6,808 bases of DNA from Candidatus Bathyarchaeota archaeon (GCA_030602965.1 JAUVYS010000067.1:1-6808), one strand, 5' to 3'. Shown: positions 1 through 5,421, counted from the first letter of the stretch. Made by a program: numbers and translations. Notes: a model not told the origin generated them from the letters alone.

Positions 1-335
1 TTCCTGGTGGCGGCTATTCAGTGATATACACCTTCGCAGGAGCCAATGGTCCTTTTGATGTTGCTGTTGATGGTGCAGGCAACTACATAGTCTGCGAGTA
101 TGGGACTAATACTCTTTCTAAGGTTACTCCTGGTGGCGGCTATTCAGTGATATACACATTCGACGTAGACACCGAGCCCACTGGTGTTGCTATCGTTACC
201 CCACTTCCTACTTCAAAACAAGTGGGAGGAGAAATCTTCACAGTTGACAAGTTAGCAATTCTAACCCCCTATCTCATAATGGCGATAGTAGTTCTGACTA
301 CCTTTACAGTGATTGTCAAGAGACGAAAACAGTAG
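1..335 (+). CDS. C-terminal part of an NHL/SMP-30-type beta-propeller surface protein with a C-terminal membrane anchor (partial)
   Basis: The reading frame is open from the window edge (first whole codon at 3), so the 5' part lies outside; the GTG at 21 is only an internal valine codon. The visible ~110 residues hold a repeated blade: 'PGGGYSVIYTF' occurs twice, 42 codons apart, with 'GPFDVAVDGAGNYIVCEYGTN' between the copies, the usual NHL/streptogramin-lyase-like blade (P-x-D-V-A-V-D...G-N-x-x-V). After the last blade comes 'PLPTSKQVGGEIFTVDKLAIL', a hydrophobic helix of ~20 residues and the basic tail KRRKQ before TAG. This fits a protein exported across the membrane, propeller outside, held by one C-terminal helix. 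The VGGE...DKLALL-helix-KRRK ending resembles tails I know from Bathyarchaeia-like surface proteins (recall, not searched). Ligand or activity cannot be told from the propeller end. Confidence 0.8.
   Translation, partial: PGGGYSVIYTFAGANGPFDVAVDGAGNYIVCEYGTNTLSKVTPGGGYSVIYTFDVDTEPTGVAIVTPLPTSKQVGGEIFTVDKLAILTPYLIMAIVVLTTFTVIVKRRKQ
2..162 (+). repeat. Tandem 126-bp (42-codon) coding repeat of the propeller blade
   Basis: The stretch starting at 2 recurs starting at 128. The first 35 bases match except at one position (C at 32, A at 158), an offset of exactly 126 bp or 42 codons. Near-identity at the DNA level, not just protein level, points to recent duplication or gene conversion between blades of the propeller. 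The rest of the unit cannot be compared because the preceding copy lies outside the window. Confidence 0.75.
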
Positions 336-375
336 AGCAGACCATTTTTCTTGAATTCGAATAGTCCAGTGACTA

Positions 376-447
376 CCCGACTTAAAGTATAAGGCAGTCG
401 GGGGGATACCATTCCTCTCTAAGTGGTAACCAAACCCCCATTTTTTT
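376..447 (+). terminator. Structured hairpin element A, copy 1, ending in a T7 run; likely terminator of the surface-protein gene
   Basis: GGGGG (401-405) pairs with CCCCC (435-439). Inside it TACCA (407-411) pairs with TGGTA (424-428), leaving a 12-nt apical loop and a 6-nt bulge (429-434) on the 3' side. CCCCC is followed by A and seven T (441-447). Just upstream CCCGACT (376-382) pairs perfectly with AGTCGGG (396-402), which borrows three of the six G, so the two stems compete. Position 50-110 nt downstream of the surface-protein stop suits a terminator. The same architecture recurs at 1599-1649, where no upstream plus-strand gene needs ending, so it may instead be the 3' end of a small RNA. 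Confidence 0.55.
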
Positions 448-461
448 CAGTTTGAAAATTA

Positions 462-495
462 CTCTGATTAGGGCTGACGAGAACCCTCAGAGTGA
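462..495. repeat. Hairpin-forming repeat B, copy 1
   Basis: This 34-nt stretch matches 1523-1556 at 33 of 34 positions (G473 against A1534). It folds as CTCTG (462-466) with CAGAG (488-492), a 3-nt bulge ATT (467-469) on one side, then AGGG (470-473) with CCCT (484-487), and a 10-nt loop CTGACGAGAA. The flanking A461 and T493 extend the outer stem. It lies between two convergent genes, in non-coding DNA. The strand of function is unknown. Confidence 0.75.
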
Positions 496-636
496 CTACA
501 TTTTACAAGATTTTATGATTTTTTCAATCGCGCTATCAACGTTAATTATTAGGTCGGATCGGTGCTTATGTATGGTAAGATGGGTGCTGTTAGAATACTG
601 GCCTTCAATTAAAGAGAATATTCTAAGAATACAAAA

Positions 637-1380
637 CTATCTAAGGAGATTATTTAGAAGTAGCATAAACATCATCCCTAGAAGTAGGCTTATTGATACT
701 GTATGTTTATAGCCATATTCGTGAGCGATTGGTATAAGTTCATCAGCAGTGATGTAAGTCATAACACCTGCAGCAAAAGCAAGTGAGAAGCCAACTATTT
801 CAATTGGCGCGTTGATGAGTATTAATCCTCCTAAAAGTGCTCCAAAGGGTTCAGCTAATGCTGAGACAAATGTTGCGAAAAGCACATTCTTCTTACTACT
901 GCCTGCCAAAATCAGTGGAAAAGCTGTTGCGATGCCTTCTGGTAGATTGTGAAAGAATATTGCTATAGCAAGTAATGTTCCTAGCTGAGGAAGATGTGAA
1001 TAACCTACACTTATAACTATACCCTCAGGAATATTGTGTAGTGTAACACCAAATAGTATCAATAAACCTGATTTCAACTGTTTTGCTTTAACGATTCCAT
1101 TCTCTTTTGTCCCTAATTCTAGGTGAGGTAGAAAAGAGTCTAGAATTATCATCAAGACAGATCCCGAGATAAACGCAATAGTAACATTGAGATAAGATAA
1201 TAGACTAAGAGATTCAAAGAATAGATTTAAAAAAGAAACTACGAGCATGACGCCAGAGGCAAATCCCATAGAACCAGCAATTAATCGCTCATTTGGTTTT
1301 TTGAAAAGGACGACAAAGATTCCACCTATGATAGTGGCAGAGCCTGCTAAAACACTTAGAATTAAAGCTTCTCCTAGCAT
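637..1380 (-). CDS. ZIP-family divalent metal transporter (ZupT/GufA-like)
   Basis: This 247-residue membrane protein has about eight hydrophobic segments (roughly residues 3-26, 35-57, 64-81, 104-125, 133-158, 166-188, 192-211, 226-246), the ZIP topology, and normal length for the prokaryotic branch. The metal-site helices are clear: 'HNIPEG' at 115-120 in helix 4 and 'HNLPEG' at 144-149 in helix 5, followed by 'DELIPIAHEYG' from 213, the usual ending of ZupT-like proteins. The family carries zinc, and often iron, manganese or other divalent ions, inward across the cytoplasmic membrane; the exact metal cannot be read from sequence. The loop between helices 3 and 4 (about 84-103) is short and has few histidines, unlike eukaryotic ZIPs. 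The ATG at 1380 follows a TATA-like box by about 30 nt, giving a very short leader. The gene is convergent with the surface-protein gene. Confidence 0.92.
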   Translation of the reverse strand: MLGEALILSVLAGSATIIGGIFVVLFKKPNERLIAGSMGFASGVMLVVSFLNLFFESLSLLSYLNVTIAFISGSVLMIILDSFLPHLELGTKENGIVKAKQLKSGLLILFGVTLHNIPEGIVISVGYSHLPQLGTLLAIAIFFHNLPEGIATAFPLILAGSSKKNVLFATFVSALAEPFGALLGGLILINAPIEIVGFSLAFAAGVMTYITADELIPIAHEYGYKHTVSISLLLGMMFMLLLNNLLR

Positions 1381-1408
1381 CTAAATCATTAATGACTGGA
1401 ATACTTGA

Positions 1409-1417
1409 TAATTTAAG
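1409..1417 (-). promoter_or_regulatory. Probable TATA box of the ZIP transporter gene
   Basis: On the minus strand this reads CTTAAATTA, centred about 33 nt before the ATG at 1380. With the usual archaeal spacing the transcript would start near 1387, leaving only about seven untranslated bases, as in near-leaderless archaeal mRNAs. No experimental start is known. Confidence 0.45.
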
Positions 1418-1522
1418 CCTTACAAAAACGTATGGATAAACATCATTCAAATAAAAATGAGTCTAGCATTTTCTTTTCTTTCCTTTTTTCTTAATGATCG
1501 ATGGTTTCTATCGGTGGCCTGT

Positions 1523-1556
1523 CTCTGATTAGGACTGACGAGAACCCTCAGAGTGA
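1523..1556. repeat. Hairpin-forming repeat B, copy 2
   Basis: Same 34-nt motif as 462-495. CTCTG (1523-1527) pairs with CAGAG (1549-1553), with an ATT bulge and the same loop CTGACGAGAA. The single change (A1534) breaks the top pair of the inner stem, leaving AGG/CCT. Preservation of loop as well as stem suggests that the sequence itself, not only the fold, is under constraint or that the copies are recent. Confidence 0.75.
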
Positions 1557-1649
1557 TTGATTTTGTTATTTTTTAATAATCTACGGATTCTAGTAGTCGG
1601 GGGTATACTATCGCTCAAGCGTGAATTTATACTAGTTCCCCATTTTTTT
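1523..1649 (+). ncRNA. Candidate structured small RNA: repeat B, small hairpin, element A, T7 end
   Basis: Three stem-loops in a row are visible: repeat B (1523-1553), CTAC (1581-1584) with GTAG (1593-1596), and element A, where GGGG (1599-1602) pairs with CCCC (1638-1641), GTATA (1603-1607) with TATAC (1628-1632), and CGC (1612-1614) with GCG (1619-1621) around a TCAA loop; TAGTT (1633-1637) is bulged. Seven T follow at 1643-1649. No plus-strand gene lies upstream (the neighbour is on the other strand), so a free-standing transcript ending at the T-run is the simplest reading. I recognise no known RNA family, and no clear promoter was found, so this is a hypothesis. Confidence 0.4.
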
Positions 1650-1759
1650 ATTTTTATGATTTTTATTTTAAACGGTAATATTTCTATAAAAATTAAGATC
1701 CATAATTCAATAAATAAATATCAGAAGGACACAGAGACTCTTTTAAACCCCTTCACAAT

Positions 1760-1767
1760 TTTATATA
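1760..1767 (+). promoter_or_regulatory. TATA box of the DRG-like GTPase gene, predicting a leaderless transcript
   Basis: TTTATATA is a near-consensus archaeal TATA box centred about 26 nt before the TTG at 1790, so the predicted transcript starts at or next to the start codon. No ribosome site precedes the TTG, as expected for a leaderless message. Confidence 0.65.
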
Positions 1768-1789
1768 TTCGCAGTTTGGGTTTCGAATT

Positions 1790-2953
1790 TTGACTACGAA
1801 TTTATCTCCTCAAGCCAAGGAGAAATGGGTTGAAGTCGTTGCTTGTCGTTCAAAACATGAAAAGATAAAGTTGATGAAGGAGTTCATTTCCGTTTGTCCT
1901 AAACACAAAGGCACAAGTAAGCTTCTAGTAAATGTTAAACGCAGCATTGTATCATTGCAAGATGAAATTGAAAAGACAAAAACTCGCAGAAAAGGAGGAC
2001 GGGGAAGAAGCTTCTCAACACCAAAAGATGGCGCTGGACAAATTGTTATTTTAGGCCCAACAAATGTTGGAAAAAGCTGTCTATTATCAGCACTGACAAA
2101 TGCGAATCCAGAAATAAACCCTGTTCCTTTCACAACTCTAAAACCTGTTATTGGAATGCTTCGGCATCAAGACATCCAGTTCCAGTTGATAGAGGCACCA
2201 GCGATTATTGAAGGTGCGGCTAAAGGAAGAATGGAAGGTTCAAGAATTTTAGGTCTTGCAAGAAATGCAGATGGTTTAATTTTAATGGTAGATTCACAAG
2301 ATCCCGTTGCTCAGTTTAAAATGTTACATGGAGAATTAGATGAAGCTGGTATTCTGATAGAGAAGCCTGAAGGCGAGGTCAAGATTCAAAAGAGAAGTAT
2401 GGGACGCAAAGTTCAGGTCATTGGAAGCAGAGGGCTTGTTGACTGCACCGTTAAAGACGTTGAACGTCTATTCATTAGCTATCGTATTTACTCCGCATTA
2501 GTAAAAGTAACAGGAAAAGTACGACTTGATGATATCGAGGATTCATTATTTTCCAATTCAATTTACAAACCAGCTTTAATCATCGTTAATAAAAAAGACA
2601 CTGTGAATGGAGAAAATAATATACTTCGTCTTAAGAAAATTGGAGAAACATCTCCAATGCTCTTCGTTTCATGTGAAAATAAACAAGGTCTAGACAAAAT
2701 AGGAGAATATATCTTCCAAATGCTCAAAATAGCACGTGTTTATTGTAAGGAGCCATCAGCCAAAAAACCATCAGACAGACCACTAATAGTGAAAGAACAA
2801 GCAAAGGTTGCTGATGTTGTTAAGAAACTAGGTAAAGAGCTCTATGAAGAATTTAGGTATGCTCGGATATGGGGGAAGAGTGCCAAATATCCAGGAGAGA
2901 AAGTTGGATTAGAACACACGATGAGGGATGGCGACATTATCGAAGTTCATTAA
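1790..2953 (+). CDS. DRG/OBG-type GTP-binding protein with C-terminal TGS domain
   Basis: This 387-residue protein has the DRG-family plan: a basic helical N-terminal region (about 1-75), a G domain (about 83-315) and a TGS domain (about 331-387) with the hallmark 'ARIWGKSAKYPGEKVGLEH'. G1 is GPTNVGKS (89-96), G2 the threonines of 'PFTTLKP' (115-116), G4 NKKD (267-270) and G5 SCEN (293-296). G3 is odd: where DRGs have D-x-P-G, this protein reads EAPA (135-138), followed by the usual 'IIEGA'. DRG proteins are cytosolic translation-linked GTPases that associate with ribosomes. The TTG start fits because the TATA box is 26 nt upstream and the opening 'MTTNLSPQAKEKW' resembles N-termini I recall from archaeal relatives; the next in-frame ATG (residue 29) would cut the helical region. 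Family assignment is secure; hydrolytic activity is uncertain because of G3. Confidence 0.93.
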   Translation: MTTNLSPQAKEKWVEVVACRSKHEKIKLMKEFISVCPKHKGTSKLLVNVKRSIVSLQDEIEKTKTRRKGGRGRSFSTPKDGAGQIVILGPTNVGKSCLLSALTNANPEINPVPFTTLKPVIGMLRHQDIQFQLIEAPAIIEGAAKGRMEGSRILGLARNADGLILMVDSQDPVAQFKMLHGELDEAGILIEKPEGEVKIQKRSMGRKVQVIGSRGLVDCTVKDVERLFISYRIYSALVKVTGKVRLDDIEDSLFSNSIYKPALIIVNKKDTVNGENNILRLKKIGETSPMLFVSCENKQGLDKIGEYIFQMLKIARVYCKEPSAKKPSDRPLIVKEQAKVADVVKKLGKELYEEFRYARIWGKSAKYPGEKVGLEHTMRDGDIIEVH

Positions 2954-3171
2954 AAAAAGTTTTCAATCTATTCCCTTTTTCGTCCAAAGCATATACTTTA
3001 GTCAGTTTAAATTCACGGAATCAATGGTTATTGCAAGAAATCTTGACGCAATATAGGGTATGAACCTGAAATAAGTTAAGATAGCAATGAAGTATAGTAA
3101 GTTCTGCTGAAAACGCTTTAAAGACACGCCAACACAAAACCACAATACATAACAACACATGAAAAAGGTTT
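2954..3171. other. Intergenic region between GTPase and nuclease-like gene
   Basis: It contains a short T5 tract at 2976-2980 that may end the GTPase transcript, and the TATA-like box of the next gene at 3117-3123. I see no further gene or repeat in it. Confidence 0.45.
3117..3123 (+). promoter_or_regulatory. Probable TATA box of the ATP-cone/nuclease gene
   Basis: TTTAAAG preceded by an A-rich element lies about 58 nt before the ATG at 3178. The predicted transcript start near 3146 would leave a leader of about 30 nt, which contains the purine stretch AAAAAGG (3162-3168), a weak ribosome site nine bases before the ATG. Confidence 0.45.
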
Positions 3172-3177
3172 GTGAAT

Positions 3178-4014
3178 ATGAAAGTTTATGTCATTAAAGC
3201 AAATGGTCAAAAACAGTTGTTCGATAAAGAAAAAGTTGTAAGATCGAGCATGAGAATGGGTGTAAGTAGAAAAAATGCTGAGATGATTGCTCAAAATATT
3301 GAAAAAAAAATATACAATGGTATCGATACTAAAAAGATTTTTCAAATGGTATTAAAGCAGATTCATAAGTGTAAACCTAAAACCAAACATCAAATTTGTT
3401 TACGTAGAGCTTTAGCTTTGATAAAACCGATGCCAGACTTTGAGCATTTTATTCAAATCATTCTTAGTGAAAATGGTTACGATGTCACGCCTAATAGAAT
3501 CATTAAGGGTAAATGTAGTGAACATGAGGTTGACGCTATTGTGGTTAAAAACGGTGTAAGATATATTGTTGAAGTGAAACATCATTTCAACTACCATACT
3601 CCGACGGGTTTAGACGTGGGTCGTATTGCTTTCGCTGTGCTTGAAGATATATCAGAGGGTCATAGTCTTGGGTTGAATGATCTGAAGATTGATAAAGCTA
3701 TGATAGTCTGTAACACCAAACTTTCATCGCACGCAAAAAATTATACTAGATGTAAGGGAATAGATCATATAGGTTGGAATAGTCCAAGAGAACGCGATTT
3801 GCAAATGATGATAGAAGAGAAGAAATTATACCCACTAACTTATTTGAACGGATTAAAAACTTCAGATATTGAAAAATTCAGTTCTGTTGGAATTATTTTA
3901 TTAAAAGAAATAATTGAGAACAATCTAAGCATTTTAAGAAAAAAAACAGGACTTCGTAAAGATCAACTTTCATTAATGGTTGAAAAAACAGAAAAAATTC
4001 TATCGAATAACTAA
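3178..4014 (+). CDS. ATP-cone domain fused to an Mrr-type restriction-endonuclease-like domain
   Basis: The 278-residue product opens with an ATP-cone (about 2-85): 'VYVIKANGQKQLFDKEKVV' and the closing 'HQICLRRALALIK' are typical of this nucleotide-binding module, best known as the allosteric site of ribonucleotide reductases and in NrdR. Next comes a PD-(D/E)xK fold (about 88-200): 'HEVDAIVVKNG' supplies D119 and 'YIVEVKHH' supplies E132 and K134, the complete metal-binding set of Mrr-like nucleases. 'CKGIDHIGWNSPRE' and 'LYPLTYL' follow, features I recall from related archaeal and Bacteroidetes proteins. The C-terminal ~50 residues look like a helix-hairpin-helix DNA-binding tail. A nucleotide-gated DNA nuclease is inferred; substrate and role are unknown and no methylase lies next to it. 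I prefer ATG 3178 over the in-frame GTG 3172 because AAAAAGG is nine bases upstream of the former and only three from the latter. It is among the most AT-rich genes here. Confidence 0.85.
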   Translation: MKVYVIKANGQKQLFDKEKVVRSSMRMGVSRKNAEMIAQNIEKKIYNGIDTKKIFQMVLKQIHKCKPKTKHQICLRRALALIKPMPDFEHFIQIILSENGYDVTPNRIIKGKCSEHEVDAIVVKNGVRYIVEVKHHFNYHTPTGLDVGRIAFAVLEDISEGHSLGLNDLKIDKAMIVCNTKLSSHAKNYTRCKGIDHIGWNSPRERDLQMMIEEKKLYPLTYLNGLKTSDIEKFSSVGIILLKEIIENNLSILRKKTGLRKDQLSLMVEKTEKILSNN

Positions 4015-4017
4015 ATG

Positions 4018-4029
4018 TCGTGTACACGA
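4018..4029. repeat. Perfect 12-bp palindrome after the nuclease-like gene
   Basis: TCGTGTACACGA begins three bases after the stop codon at 4012-4014. It is GC-richer than its surroundings and is followed by TAAAAG rather than a T-run, so it looks more like a protein-binding site than a terminator. Confidence 0.5.
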
Positions 4030-4128
4030 TAAAAGATTTATTGCTGTTAAAAGAGAATACTTTCTGATCCATCAGCTTTAGTTACAAAAATTTTCAAAAG
4101 TATTCACAAAAAAGATCCAAAGAATACT

Positions 4129-4156
4129 ATCTTTTAAAAAGATTTTTGAAAAAAAA
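4129..4156. terminator. Probable bidirectional terminator between convergent genes
   Basis: ATCTTTTAAAAAGAT (4129-4143) is a seven-base-pair inverted repeat around one base. It continues into T5 (4143-4147) for the plus strand, and A8 at 4149-4156 gives a T8 run for minus-strand transcripts just past the nucleotidyltransferase stop. Archaeal termination relies mainly on such T-runs. Confidence 0.5.
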
Positions 4157-4170
4157 GTTAGAAAAGGTGT

Positions 4171-5319
4171 TTAAATAGAATATTCTAAAACACCATTTAT
4201 CACACAGTTCGATTTTATCTTTATATTTGGCCATACACGGGAGCCTGATTCAATATTAACGTGATGTCCAATTACACAATTTGCACCAATCATAACATAT
4301 TGACCTATATTTGTTGACGGCCCAAATTTACAATTCTCACCAATTAAACACTCATTAAATTTGGAATCTTCGTCACTTATTGTATGTTTAAATATTATTG
4401 CGCCGGATAGTCGATTTCTTTTGCCAATGATCACACCCTCTTCAAGAACAGTATTAGACTTGACAACAGAGTCTGCTCTGATTTGACAGGCTTTGCCAAG
4501 AAATACTGGACCGGTTATCTTAACTCCTTCTTCAATCGATACATCATCTTCTATAATAACTGGCCCGAAAACTTTTCCTTTGTTTTCAACTGTTTCAGAT
4601 ATTTTTGGTTTCTTTAAATTATTTAGCATCCAATTATTTGCTTCAAGAAGGTTTACAGGATGACCTACATCAATCCAGAAACATTCTTCTTGGTAACCAT
4701 AAATATTGTGATCTAACTCAAGGATTTTTGGAAACAGATTTTTTGAGAAGTCATAAGCTTTGTCTTTAGGGATATGATCTAAGATTTGCGGTTCAAAAAT
4801 GTAAAGTCCTGTGTTAACAAGATTTGAAAAGCAATCTTCAGGTTTTGGTTTCTCAATAAATTTTACTATTTTACTCTTTGAATCTAATTCTGCGATTCCA
4901 TAAGATGATGGATTTTTTACATGAATCAAAGCAATAGTGGCAATGCCATTTTTTTCTCTATGGAATTTTAAAACTTTTTTCAAGTTTAGATTTGTAATGT
5001 TATCACCCTGAATAACTGCGAACGTTTCATCTAGATGTTTTTCAACGTTCTTTATGGATCCAGCAGTTCCTAATGGAACCGATTCTTCAGGATAAGTTAG
5101 TTTTACACCAAATTTTTCGCCATCTTTAAAGAATCCTTCGATTTGATCTCTCTTGTAATTTGTCGTGATAAAGACATCATCGAATCCGTGTTTAGGTAGG
5201 TACTCCAGAATGTGTTGTAAGATTGGTTTTCCAGCTAAAGGAAGCATAGCTTTAGGGCGAGTTAATGTTAAAGGTCTAAGTCTTGTACCATAACCACCAG
5301 CAAGAATTATTGCCTTCAA
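4171..5319 (-). CDS. Sugar-1-phosphate nucleotidyltransferase with C-terminal left-handed beta-helix (GDP-mannose pyrophosphorylase-like)
   Basis: The 382-residue protein has an NTP-transferase domain (about 1-235) and hexapeptide repeats (about 250-375). The nucleotide-binding signature is 'LAGGYGTRLRPLT' (6-18) with catalytic K23 in 'RPKAMLP'; 'PEES' (77-80) and 'PLGTAG' (82-87) bind base and sugar; D106 in 'QGDN' and D217 in 'WIDVG' bind metal; 'FIEKP' and 'NTGLYIF' follow. The enzyme joins a sugar-1-phosphate with an NTP to give an NDP-sugar and pyrophosphate in the cytosol, feeding glycan or lipid-sugar synthesis. Mannose-1-phosphate guanylyltransferase is the likeliest activity, but glucose-1-phosphate specificities share these motifs. 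The tail ends 'GVLEYSI' without an added acetyltransferase catalytic domain. The start is TTG at 5319: MKAIILAGG is the conserved opening and GGTGAAGG (5334-5327) is a good archaeal ribosome site. No sugar-pathway neighbour is visible. Confidence 0.9.
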   Translation of the reverse strand: MKAIILAGGYGTRLRPLTLTRPKAMLPLAGKPILQHILEYLPKHGFDDVFITTNYKRDQIEGFFKDGEKFGVKLTYPEESVPLGTAGSIKNVEKHLDETFAVIQGDNITNLNLKKVLKFHREKNGIATIALIHVKNPSSYGIAELDSKSKIVKFIEKPKPEDCFSNLVNTGLYIFEPQILDHIPKDKAYDFSKNLFPKILELDHNIYGYQEECFWIDVGHPVNLLEANNWMLNNLKKPKISETVENKGKVFGPVIIEDDVSIEEGVKITGPVFLGKACQIRADSVVKSNTVLEEGVIIGKRNRLSGAIIFKHTISDEDSKFNECLIGENCKFGPSTNIGQYVMIGANCVIGHHVNIESGSRVWPNIKIKSNCVINGVLEYSI

Positions 5320-5326
5320 ACTTTAA

Positions 5327-5334
5327 CCTTCACC
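5327..5334 (-). promoter_or_regulatory. Ribosome binding site deciding the TTG start of the nucleotidyltransferase
   Basis: The minus strand reads GGTGAAGG, containing the archaeal Shine-Dalgarno core GGTGA with ten bases between it and the TTG at 5319. It supports the non-ATG start that the conserved N-terminus also requires. Confidence 0.7.
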
Positions 5335-5390
5335 GCATTCGCCTCAAGTTATATGTATGAAACAATATTTTTTTCATATAGAGTGTTTCT

Positions 5391-5400
5391 ATTTTTTATA
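5391..5400 (-). promoter_or_regulatory. Possible TATA box of the nucleotidyltransferase gene
   Basis: TATAAAAAAT on the minus strand predicts a transcript start near 5370 and a leader of about 50 nt containing the ribosome site. TATATGAAAA at 5371-5380 is an alternative with a shorter leader; the sequence cannot choose between them. Confidence 0.35.
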
Positions 5401-5421
5401 CATTGCCGCCTTTACAGTAGT

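Larger units (their letters stand above)
336..636. other. Gene-free region between convergent genes
   Basis: Apart from element A (376-447) and repeat B (462-495) I see no coding signal here. The open frame at 452-712 has no family resemblance, crosses repeat B and runs into the 3' end of the opposite-strand transporter, so it is taken as chance. A 10-bp palindrome AGAATATTCT lies at 615-624, thirteen bases past the transporter stop; no T-run follows it on the minus strand, so I do not call it a terminator. Confidence 0.6.
1381..1789. other. Gene-free region between divergent genes
   Basis: From left to right it holds the transporter promoter, a 24-nt pure pyrimidine tract (1469-1492), two near-identical octamers ATCGATGG (1497-1504) and ATCGGTGG (1510-1517), repeat B copy 2 (1523-1556), a CTAC/GTAG hairpin (1581-1596), hairpin element A copy 2 with T7 (1599-1649), a long T/A-rich stretch (1643-1760) and the TATA box of the GTPase gene. 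The open frame at 1557-1793 runs through these structured elements, lacks any recognisable family and is not called as a gene. Confidence 0.6.

Noticed and set aside
376..447. tRNA or tRNA-like remnant (G-run, paired arms, CCCCCA end)
   Set aside because: No D-arm, anticodon arm or TTC-A/G-A T-loop can be placed.
462..493. Hammerhead-like core (CTGACGA then GAA) in repeat B
   Set aside because: There is no stem II between the two core pieces and no complete GAAA or cleavage triplet in the right place.
615..624. Palindrome AGAATATTCT, also at 4177-4186
   Set aside because: The second copy lies within coding sequence, the motif is AT-rich and short, and two occurrences in 6.8 kb could be chance.
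452..712. Open frame of 86 codons on the plus strand
   Set aside because: It has no family resemblance, crosses repeat B and overlaps the conserved 3' end of the transporter on the other strand.
1469..1492. 24-nt pure pyrimidine tract
   Set aside because: Notable but compatible with AT-rich intergenic DNA; no mirror symmetry or gene end ties it to a function.
1557..1793. Open frame of 78 codons in front of the GTPase gene
   Set aside because: It runs through hairpin element A and its T-run, is Ile/Phe/Asn-rich as expected from AT-rich non-coding DNA, and would place the GTPase promoter inside it.
3060..3112. Possible box C/D small RNA (ATGAA and CTGA pieces)
   Set aside because: Neither a proper RTGATGA C box nor correct spacing to a D box is present.
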